NCBI RefSeq assembly: GCF_020520425.1
Contig: NC_079487.1
Location: 126,440,385-126,504,384, forward strand
From: Spinacia oleracea
Lineage: Eukaryota; Streptophyta; Magnoliopsida; Caryophyllales; Amaranthaceae
Reading direction: 5' to 3'
DNA: 64,000 nt
Both the position numbers and the translations under genes were made by a program. Positions 23,782 to 35,700 of this stretch are shown one piece after another (positions within the stretch are counted from its first letter, which is position 1; each line of letters opens with the position of its first letter). The notes under the pieces were generated by a model. That model was not told the origin of the DNA, did not search any database, and saw only the letters and a list, made by a program, of their open reading frames with translations.

Positions 23782-26700
23782 TTATACATCCATATTTTGG
23801 TTTTGCAAAAGAGGGGCTTTATGAGAATATGAATCTTCTTCAGAGCTATACATCAACCTACTTTCATTGACTTCTTTCGGCGACTCCTCTTCCGCTTTCC
23901 CCCTCATCACCGTGTAAAATCCAAGTGCTATAATCGTGCCTCCAATCAAACTATAGTACATAAGAGTTAAAAAAATTCAAAGGTATCAGTATATGTGTCG
24001 CAGGGTTTTGGATCCTCTAGAGTTCTAAAATAACTCTACAAGGTAGAGTTTGAGCATATCAATCATTGAATGAAAAATCAATGGTTCATAAATTATCTTT
24101 CCAAAGTTCTCCTATTTTTTCCTGATCAATATGAGCCATTGATTTTAAAATGTATGGTTTAGATAAAACTCTACCTTGTAGAGTTTTATTAAAACTTTAG
24201 AGGATCTATACTCGTGTTGCATACTACGTAAAACGCAAATGAGTAGAATTTTAAAAACGGAGGTAGTATAAGCGTACAAGTCATTGTGTACGTACCTTCC
24301 AAGATGGAGAACATCTCCAAGGAAAGACACTCCCATAATCACTGCGATTATCATTTGGAGTGGCTTAAACATTGCCACGAATAAGGGTCCCTTCTTTCCA
24401 CAAGCCCAAGTCTGGACAATATTTACCACACCGACTTCCAAAGCCTGGTAAAATAAAAGTTAACCTTCGACCATAAAAAGTCAAATATAAGCGTTATAAA
24501 AGAGAACAAAGTGCGATTTTGTTAGTTAAGATTAGTTACCCCAAATAGAATAGCAATCCAAACAATGTGAATACTTGGAGTCCAAACACTAGTATCATTT
24601 TCAGCTAGAAAGGTAACAACGGCCGCCACGATTGTTTCAAAGAAGAAGCTAATCAATGTTATAAGTATCTCTGAGTTGAAGTCCCTCGCAATCCAAGTCT
24701 GGTAAATAAAAATAATATCTTGCGATAAATTATTATAAATCCGTCTCAACTAAATAAAAAAAATAGCTTACGTACGGACGCAATAGAATGGAATAGTTAC
24801 CTTGGCTACAAAAGAGAGGGACAAAAATATGCTACTAGCAAAAAGGAATAGTCCACCAAGGGCCCAATTGGGTTGAGTTTCATTGGCAACAAGAGGAAAA
24901 TGAAGAGAAAATTGGGTTGGTGAAGGGGGAAAAATAGTAATGGGCATTCCTTGGTACAAAGTGACTATGAATGCACCTCCAATTGACACTAATGTTCCGA
25001 CTGATTTGAGTATGCTACTTCGTGCTCTCAAGTTCAATACTTCCATCCTACATATATGGGTTATTTCATAATCTAATTATTTAACTTACTAAAAATCAAT
25101 TAATTAGTTTAAATAGGTTTTAAATTACCTGAAAATGATGCCCATAATGAAGGTGAAAGCAGGAGAAAGATTATTCATTGCTGATGCAAGAGTCGGTGAG
25201 CTGTAACGTATTCCAATAAACAAAAAGATGGAGCAACCACAACTGCATACCAAATTGTTACGGAGTAAGATCTAATCCCATGAAACATCATATGCGAGCG
25301 TTCCACGTTAATAAAAGCAAAGAGAGGAGGATTATAAAACACGGATCAGAGGCGGAGATAGGGGGCGGGTGGGGGCAACAATTTTAAAAAACGCTAATAT
25401 ATAGTAATAAATACTAAAATATATCACTAAATGCTACATGTCTCAATGGTTATTTTGAGTTTAATAACTCATTTATACTCCTTGAACTAGGGTTTGAATC
25501 CTTATACGGTTATACCATATCCTTTCTTTTTAGTTTATTTTTAGGGTTACACTCTCTCCTACGAAATTCATATACTATTGTTTCTTTTTTGATATATTTA
25601 TCCGAACAACATACCTAAAGGGTTCCATTTTGTCAAACCTAAATTGTGCGAAGTATTACGTATATAGGTTTGACAAAATGGAACCCTTTAGGTCTCTAAT
25701 TGCGTGTAAGTAAAAATTATAAAAACTTAATATTCAGAATCCTCGCAGTGATACGAGTTCAACAAAATCTCACTTGACTATGTTTAATTTTACATAATGT
25801 GAAAAAATATTGTCAAAGTTGGTTGATAAATAGTGTCCAAATGAGAAACGATGCATCTATTGCGGAACGGAGATAGTAAAAGTTATTATCTCCGCAGACT
25901 CCGCTTTCATTTTATTTACTCCACTTTAACACACACATAAAAAAAAAAAAAAAAAAAAAAGGTTCTCCAAGTATTAATTTGGCAGAAGCTGAACCTTTAA
26001 TGATCCATGAAAATTTTGATAAACGTTAAAGCCAAGCATGAGCCAACAGCCCAACAAAGGACAAACCTTTTATTGTTAGGTAACAGAAAGATGTGGGCCG
26101 CCTGTGAGGTTGGCAGTTGGCACATACTTCTGTTATCCTTTGTTGGCTCGTATTTGGCCTTAAAGAAGGTTCATCAAATTTTCTACTTTTGCCTTTCTTT
26201 AGTAAGAAACTACAGTACGTAGTAAGAACTAAGGAGTGTTACACTTGTGCACATCACAAAAGCAAACTAATTTGAATATTGCCTGTTTGGGCTTCCAATT
26301 GATTCTCAATTGGGCCACTAAGTCCAAAGCCCAATGGCTCTAAACAAACAGCATCAAACCCACCAATGGCTAGTCAGCCATCCATCAAGGCCCAAGGCCC
26401 AAAAGCAATAAATGACCTATGGGCATTTATTATGCAAACACTATAAATAGGCCGCCAAGGCTCACACCTCAAGGTACGTCCAATTTACCGCCTTAAGACT
26501 ACTCTTCTAGAGAACTTCTCTCTAGAATCCGAGCATCATTCTTACTTAGGCATCGGAGGGGCTTTCCTCGGAAACACCCCCGAGGCTAGTGACTTTGCTC
26601 TTGTGCAGGTGAATTCGGACTCCACTCATTCAAACAAGCAAGATCTTCAACACATACCAAAGGGCCTTCATTCGAAGCCCATTGTTTCCATCTTTACAAC

Positions 26701-29700
26701 ACCGGAACAATTTGGCGCCGTCTGTGGGGAAGAACACTTCAAAGCCTTTGAAAGACATCAATCACCTCTTTCCGCGAAAATGGTGAATGATGTTGTTAAC
26801 AACAATGACGACGATATGATGGTGCGGTCAGATTCAGAATCTGACCAAGAGGGGCACCCTCAATCGATGGCGAGGTCACAGCCAAGCAGAGCTACGACCG
26901 CCACAAATGCAGGACCTCCGATTCCAACTAGGGAAGAGCTCACTGCGGCCATGACCATCATGCAAAACTTCCTCTTCAATGAGAAGCAGCAAGGACTGGC
27001 AAATGACCGCAGAGAAGAGAGGAGGACCAGGCGAAGGCTGAACGAGCCACCCAGTGCGGAAGTGTCCAGACCCGAACGAGAACTCCTTCCCTTGACAGGT
27101 ACACACTTGACGTCGAGGTGGATGGAAAGCACGTGGGACACCCAAAAAAGGGCACAACAGCAACCAGATTGGTTTGCGAGACCATCGCCTACTCCAACAG
27201 CTCTCCAAAGCGAATCAACTACTCGTAACCCTCGGATCCGAAGTTCGGTACTCAGCAGGTTGAGGCCCTCGGTCCACTCAAGGTTAAGACCTTCGATCCA
27301 TACGAGACTCGGGGTAGGTGAGTCGAGCAGATCTGGCGAGCGACCCGAGGTCAGTAGCCGAGAAAGAAGAAGAGACGGGAGGCATGATCGAACCCCTAGC
27401 CCCCATCGTACGCCCGAACGTTCTAATCACAGAACCTCGGCAAACGAAGGCATCAGGGCTAGACTCGGGAAAAGAATCATGACTCCTACGTCATCCCCTT
27501 TCTCGGACGAGCTGATCATGGAAGAAATACCGAAGGTAAGACTGCCAGCTCACCTAACCTACAGCGGAATCACAGATCCGAGGGATCATGTCATCTCCTA
27601 CGAGCAGCAAATGTTCTTGAGTCCTTACTCCGAAGCATGCTGGTGTAAATACTTCCCAACCACGCTAACCGGAGTGGCGGGAGAGTGGTTTAGATCGCTG
27701 CCGAAGGGATCGATCAAGAGCTGGAAAAAGCTGAAAAAGAGATTCTGCACACAGTTCGTGAGCAACAATCGCCCCGAGCGAACCACAGCAGAACTGACCT
27801 CAATCCAACAAGAAAGAGACGAAAGTCTGAGAGAATTCATGGCCAGATTCATGAAGGAATCAACAAACATACCAAACTTGCAGCCAGACGTGGCCATCTT
27901 CGCCTTGAAGCACGCGCTCCAGGAAGGGAAGTTCCGTGACGAACTCTCAATGAAGAACCCCTCCAGAATAGCCGACGTGCTCCAAATGGCTGATGCGTTC
28001 ATCAGAACCGAAGAGTTCAACAAGGCCGCTGCAAGATTGAAAGGATCGTCGGATCCGAGAGACACAAAGAATACCCAGAGCAAGCCCGAGGGCGGCTCAA
28101 GGAAGGGGAAAGAGAAAGTAGGAGCTAGAGAGATGAGCCCGAAGAAAGACGGGAGAAGGGGTGAACTTCAACCCAAATACACCAACTACACTCCACTAGC
28201 TCTGCCCCGAAAAGAGATATTTAGCCTCAACAGAAATGATGAGAAGTGGAAACTACCGGGGAAGCTCAAGTCCAACCCAGCTCGGAGAAACAAGAACAAG
28301 TGGTGCGAGTTCCATGATGACTTCGGTCACCACACCGAAGAGTGCAACTCGCTGAAAGACAACATTGAGGACCTCGTTCGCCGAGGCTACCTGAAACAGT
28401 ACTTGTTAGACCGAAGGGAGGAGAAAGAAAAGGCCGCCAGTGGCAAACAGCATGAGCAACCCCAGAAGAGGGTCTACGAAGCAACAGGACATAAGAAAAA
28501 CGACATCCTGGTGGTGTTCGGGGGGCAGAAGTCTGGCCAGGCCAGCAAGAAACACCTAAGAGCCCTCTCCCATCGGGTCAACTTCAGCGCGGTTGGAGAC
28601 AACCAACCACACCCCCCGAACATGACCTTCACTGCTGATGATTGCTTCGGAGTCCAGTACAAACATGACGATCCTCTGGTCATTTCCATGGACCTCAACA
28701 ACCACAACGTACATCGAGTGTTAGTCGACGGAGGAAGTGCCGTCAACATCATCTTCAGAAACTGCTTCGAGCAGCTGATCCTCGAAGAACCAGAGGAAGC
28801 ACTGACGAAAGTCAGTTATCCTCTGATCGGATTCAACGGATCCGCAGCTATCCCTCGAGGAAAGATCACCCTGCCAGTCACAGTGGGCGAAGGCCAGGCA
28901 GCAAAAACCCTTCGGGACGAATTTTTGGTGATGGACTGCGACTCCGTATACAACGTAATCATGGGGAGAACCATGATTCACAAGATGCAAGCAGTCCCCT
29001 CCACATACCACCAGCTGATGATATACGTCTCGGATGCAGGATTCGCCGAACGAATCAGAGGTGATCAAGAAGTGGCGAGAAGAACCTGCCACACTGCTGT
29101 CCGAAAACCCAAACTAGAGGACGGCCCCGAGGAAGGAAAAGGAGCTAAGGGAGAGGAAAGCGAGGCAAAAAGGAGAAGAGCAAGCACGAGCAGCTTGTCT
29201 CCCGCAGAAGTTGATGCCCGCCCCGAAACCCTATCTCCCGAACCAGATCAAGAAATGGAGGATATCTTCCTCGAAGATAATTCAGACAGGAGCGTCCGAA
29301 TAGGCAAGGGCCTAAGCTCGGGGCTCCGAATCGATTTGATCCGACTACTCAGGGATCACAAAGACATCTTTGCATGGTCAGCAGCAGATATGCCAGGGAT
29401 AAATCCGAAGCTGATTTGTCACAAGTTGGACGTCAACGCTGAAGCTCGGCCAATCAAGCAAAAAAAGAGAAATTACTCCTCGGAGAAAAACAAAGCCATC
29501 GCCGAGGAGGTTAAAAAGTTGCAAGAGGCCGGATTCATCGAACCATGCATGTATCCGAAGTGGCTGGCCAACGTGGTGATGGTCAAGAAAGCGAACGGCT
29601 CATGGCGAATGTGCGTGGATTTCACAGATCTGAACCGAGCCTGCCCCAAAGACTGCTATCCCCTGCCAAGGATAGATCAACTGGTTGACTCCACCAGCGG

Positions 29701-32700
29701 CCATGCACTGCTCAGCTTCATGGATGCCTTTTCAGGCTACCACCAAGTATTCATGCACCCCGATGACAGGGCAAAGACAGCGTTCATCACAAGCGCAGGA
29801 GTGTTCAACTACAAAATGATGCCTTTCGGCTTGAAAAATGCCGGAGCCACCTATCAGAGGTTAGTTGACCACGTCTTCGCCGACCAGAAAGGGAGGAATG
29901 TGGAGGTCTACGTGGATGACTCCATCGTAAAAAGCATCAAGGAGGAAGACCATGTCAAAGACTTGGCAGAGACCTTCGGAAATCTGAGGAAATACAGCAT
30001 GAAGCTGAACCCAAAAAAATGCGTCTTCGGGGTGAAGTCAGGGAAGTTCCTCGGATTCATGGTGAGCGAAAGAGGAATTGATGCGAACCCAGACAAAGTC
30101 CAAGCGGCATTGGATTTACCCGAGCCGAAGACCAAGAGAGATGTGCAGAGGCTAACCGGCAGGTTAGCCGCACTAACAAGGTTCATATCAAAAGCCTTGG
30201 ACAAGGGAGCCCCCTTCTTCAAGGCACTGAAACCAAAGAACCTCCCCGGAGGAGAAGCAGAACCAGTCAAGAAAAAGGGGGTCCCGAGGAAAGTGGATCC
30301 CGAACTGATATGGGAACAAGAGCAAAAAGAAGCTTTTCAGCAACTCAGAGCCCACCTAGCTCAACTGCCGACACTGGCCAGACCAAAGGAGGGGGAAACC
30401 CTGTACCTATATGTCGCAGTTAGCCCTGGAACCGTCAGCGCAGTGCTTCTTCGGGAAGAAGAAAAGAAGCAACAGCCAATCTACTTCACCAGCCGAACAC
30501 TCACAGGGGCCGAAACCCGGTACCCACTCATCGAGAAAGTCGCATATGCAGTAGTGGTAGCTGCACGAAAACTGAGGCCATACTTCGACTCCCACCAGAT
30601 CACAGTGCTAACTGACCAACCGCTCGAAAAAGTACTCGACAAAATAGAGAGGTCAGGAAGATTGGCTGCCTGGGCCTTCGAACTATCAGAGTTCGGCATC
30701 AAATATCAGCCGAGGACAGCAATCAAAGCACAAGCATTGGCAGACTTCTTGGCCGAATGCTCATACCAGGAAATGTTGGATGATACGAAAAGCACTTGGG
30801 AGGTCTTCACTGACGGATCTTCCACAATAAACGGCTCGGGGGCAGGAGTTGTACTAATCCCCCCGACGGGGAAAAGCATAGAGTATGCATTGAAGTTCGG
30901 CTTCAAAGCAACCAACAACGAGGCTGAATACGAGGCCGCAATCGCAGGGATAGAGCTTTGTTTATCCCTGGAGGCCGAACATGTTCGCCTCAAAACTGAT
31001 TCCCAGCTTGTAGCCAACCAGATCCGAGGGGAATATGAGGCCAAATGGCCCAGCATGACAGCCTATTTAGCAAAAATTAAATCCTTAACGTCAAAGTTAA
31101 GATCCTTTGAAGTCATCCTCATTCCCCGAGGACAGAACACGCAAGCAGACGCACTGTCAAAACTCGCAAGCTCAACACTCATCGACCTAAACAGGTCGGT
31201 CCACGTGGAAGTTCACCAAGAGAGAAGCATCGACTTGCTACCCACCACAGTATGCAGCTTACGTACCGAACCTAGCTGGATGGACGCAGTAGTTGCATAC
31301 AAAGAAAGGGGAGAACTTCCCGAAGATAAGCTGCAAGCGAGAAAACTGAAAAGATTCAACAGATGGTTCATCATCAGCGCTGAAGGAGAGCTCATGAGGA
31401 AATCATTCTCTGCTCCGCTGCTAAAATGTGTGGGTCCAACAGACGCTGACTACATCCTAAGGGAAATCCACCTCGGGATATGCGGAAACCACATTGGAGG
31501 TAGGACATTAGCACATAAAGCCCTTCGGGCTGGGTACTGGTGGCCCACTATGGTTTCCGAGGCAAAGCAGATGGCAAGGAAATGCGAGAAATGCCAAAAG
31601 TTCGCACCAGCCATCCATCAACCAGCTCAAACCCTACAATCAACACTGTATCCCTTACCATTCGCACAGTGGGGGTTAGACATCATTGGTCCCTTCCCCT
31701 CAGCGACGAACCAGAAAAAGTGGTTGATTGTAGGAGTCGACTATTTTAGCAAATGGATCGAAGCCGAAGCTGTCTCCTCCATCACCGAACCTCAGGTCCG
31801 CAAGTTCATATGGCAGAACATCATCACAAGGTTCGGCATACCAAGACTGATGGTCTTCGACCACGGGAAACAGTTCGATAACACCCCGTTGCAAAAGTGG
31901 TGCAAACAGTTCGGCATACACCTAGCGTACTCGGCAGTCTGTCACCCACAAAGCAACGGGCAAGCCGAAGCTGCTAACAAACTCATCCTCAACGCACTCA
32001 AGAAAAGAGTCGAGGATGACAAAAACAAATGGTTAGAAGAGCTACCCGGAACGCTATGGTCCCTTCGAACCACTGAAAAAGAAGCTACCGGACAGACACC
32101 GTTCCACCTTGTATACGGATCCGAAGCTGTAATTCCTGTGGAAATCGGAACAGAAAGCCTGAGGATCCAGGCATACAACAGGTATGATGGGCTCCAAGGA
32201 GAAAGCAACAATCAACTTCTATCCGAAGCTCTCGATCTACTGGACGAAGCTCGGAACGATGCAAGGACACTCAACGCAGCCTATTTGCAGAGGGTCAACA
32301 AGCATTACAACCGAAGAGTCAACGCCAGACCCCTAAAAGTCGGTGATCTAGTACTCAGAAACGCCGCCTCGGTTCAGAAAGGACGGATCCATGGCAAACT
32401 CTCAGCCACTTGGGAAGGACCATACATCATCCATTCCGAAAAAAGGCCAGGCACGTATATGCTGAAACAGTTAGATGGAACAATTCTGAAGAACCATTGG
32501 AATACCGATGTTCTCAAGAAATATTTTGTATGATCTCTGTCTGTAAACCAAGTAAGTTGTTTAATGAGAAGAGGAAAGCCATTGGCACCATGTGTTTCAT
32601 TAAACTTATCTCTATAATTATTGTCCCTTTATATATATATGCAGCCTCGGATCTGATCAATCCGAGACTAAAAACAGGTTGACTTTGCCCATTCCTTGAT

Positions 32701-35700
32701 AAAATGCAAGAAATGACCAAATCATACACTTCAGGGAATCGTCCAGAATCCTCGGATTCGCGGTACCCTAATAAAATTTGTTCGCAACAAACAGTCGCTC
32801 GAATCAAGTTATAAAACTCCGGCTCAGATCCACGGATCGCCGAAGGCATAACTAAAGAGGCAGACTAGCGATCTCTTGCCCAGGTTTCCGAACCACAAGA
32901 GATCGGAAGAACAATCCAAACCTCTGAGCAGATCGACGGATTTGAAGAGTCTGGAAACTAAAGAGTCTCTTAGCAGATCTACGGATTTCAAGAACTCGCA
33001 AAACTAAAGAGTCCCTTAGCAGATCTACGGATTTGAAGAACTCGCAAAACTAAAGAGTCTCTTAGCAGATCTACGGATTTGAAGAACTCGCAAAACTAAA
33101 GAGTCTCTTAGCAGATCTACGGATTTGAAGAACTCGCAAAACTAAAGAGTCTCTTAGCAGATCTACGGATTTGAAGAACTCACAAAGTCAAAGAGTCTCT
33201 TAGCAGATCTACGGATTTGAAGAACTCGCAAAAGTTAAAAAGTCTCTTAACCGATCTACGGATTTAAAGAGCTCGCAAGATCAAAAGGTTTTTAGCAAGT
33301 CTACAGAAAGAGGAGCTCGAGAAATCTACGGATTTAAAGACCTAAAATTGCGAAAGAACAAGTTGAAAAGAAGCAGCCAAGTAACAAACATTCATTTTTT
33401 ATTCAATATTTGGGGGAAGTACAAATACATTGAAAACCTCAAAAATTGAAAACAAAATGAAACAGTTAAAATCGGCAGCCATCAACAGACAATACCGGCC
33501 TACCGAAGTACTAAGAAAGCAAAAAGAAACGAGTACAACGCAGCGCCGAGGCAAAAGGGGGAAAGGCAAGCACATGTTCGGAAGTCCTCAACTGGAACCG
33601 ACCGACTCTGAAGAAGACGACTGCCCGAATCCCTAACTCTTGGGAGTCTCAGGAGCATCCCCCAGGGGAGCATCCTTCGAAGAACCCCCAACAGTAGTAT
33701 CACCTTCGGAAGTCGCCTTCTGGGCCCGAGCCTCTGCAAGAGCAGCTTGGCGTTCAGCTTCAGCTTCGTCCCGATCGGCCTGGCACTCCACCAAGTGATC
33801 CTGGGCCCTCATCCAGAGCGGAACCTTCTCATTCCAAGGGAAATGGGGCATATGCTTCGCGAACATCCGCCGAGCGCCCAGGATGCCATTCCAGTATTGC
33901 TCCCTACACTGATCAGCAGTGTAGAGGTCAACTCTCTCTTGCTCCAGTTTCCGAATGGCAGCATCCTTCTCTCGGATCTTCAGCTGGAGAACGGGCACCT
34001 TATCAGCTTGGTTCTGAACAATCTCCCGATTCTTGACAAACTGCTGAAGCCTCGCCTCCGCTTCCTGGCTCTGCTTAATGGCCGCCTCAAATTTAGACGT
34101 CATCTCCTTGAGAAGACTGTCTTTTTCTTCAAGTTCGCTCGCAAACTTGGCAGCCATTTCTTTCCTCTCCTTGTCGAAGGAAGCTATCTTTTCAGCATCC
34201 TCCTCGACTCGGAAAGTAAGCTTCCCAACTTCGGCCCCGATCTGCTCAGCCGATTCCCTAGCCTCACGACTGTACTGAAGGTACAGTAGCTTGAGGTCCA
34301 CCATCTCGGCCATGAGCTGTCCAGCCTTCTGGTCCAAGACAGGGATATCACGAGCATAAGCCTCTTGATACCTCCTCAACTGCCTCTCCTCAACCGAGCT
34401 ACACTCGGAAGCGAACGAGGACCAGAAAACAGCCTGGGAAAGAAGAAAAGACAAGAAAAGATGAGGAAAGAAGAAAACAACAAGCCAAAAACGGAACTCA
34501 AAACAAAATTTCCAACACTTACCTCATTCAGATAATACTGAGCCATCATAACTGGGTTCCTCTCCTCAGCTCCAGGAACCCTCCACTGCGGGTTGGCCCG
34601 AAGAAGATTCTCCCGTGCAGCTTCGGGACCCACCAAAGATCCCACGTGAGCCATGGGGTTCTCCCCCAAAACCGGAGCCCTAGCATAGCGAGCCATCGCC
34701 TCCCTTACCTCCTCGGGGATCCGTTTCAGCGGAACATCCGAGCAAGGGTCAGCGTGGATCAGTCTATCCAGGGCCGAGGTCGAAGTAGAGCCCAAGGTCG
34801 AGTGGCGCCTCTTCCTCGTCAGACCCTGCTCGGGTCGCTCCTCCTCAGCAGAAGGGACCTCCTTCTCAGCTTCGGGAACCTCCATGTGAGCCTCGGTGAG
34901 ATCCACCATCTCCTTATCTGGACTTCTCTCCCTTGCGAGAGAAACGTCAGCAGATTCTTCCCTCCGCTCGGCCACAGTAGGGACATCCGAGCCAGGAACA
35001 AGGTCGGCTTCAATTGCCTCCATCACCTTGGTTATATCCTGGATCTCGATCCCCAAAGCAGCAGACGGCTTCAGCGGAGAGGGGATGGTATCTTCCTCGG
35101 CCAACGGTTGGTCCACGGGCGGCGGTTCCGCAAACACCACACTCTTCAACTTCTGCCCTGGCAAGGGCATGAAGTGAAGGAGATTTTTGGGAGGAGGCAT
35201 GACTTCCGAAACTTCTTCCTACAGGGCAAACGCTCAAAGGTCAGTTTCAGAAAAAGAGAGAGCGGATCACAAAGGCTCCAAGTCAGAACAAATACCTTCT
35301 CCGAAGACTGAGAAGCTTTCGCTTTCTTCGGATGCGCAGAAGGCCTCAAAAGAGTGCTGCCCTTCCTTTTGCGCTGATCCTAAACAGAGGAGACCAAGGG
35401 TCAATAAATGTAAAAGAAGACAAAGGAAGGAATAAAGAAAAAACACGAAGTACCCGGTTCCTAGATAAAGAGATATCTATCCGAGCCGGAGATGAAACCG
35501 AAGGAACGGCACGCGGCACAGCGTCAGTCCCAGGACCCTAAAAAGATGGTCCAGGACCAAGACGTTAGCCGACGGCCAACCAGAAAGAAAGACAAACAAA
35601 AGATTTCGAGATATAGAAACACTCACCGGATCCGAGGTTGTCCTCAAATCAGGGAGCACGACTTTCACCGGAACAGCTTCGGGAGAAGAGGCAGAATCCC

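Noticed and set aside
26603-26779. Upstream extension of the gag-pol frame into the LTR
   Set aside because: It begins with GTG, lies inside the LTR and primer-binding site, and has no ATG; the first ATG is at 26780.
26860-32270. Many minus-strand frames opposite gag-pol
   Set aside because: They overlap a clear conserved polyprotein, show no domains and follow the GC-rich codon bias of the other strand.
32915-33345. CRISPR-like array
   Set aside because: The units are head-to-tail without unique spacers and lie inside a plant retrotransposon; it is an ordinary tandem repeat.
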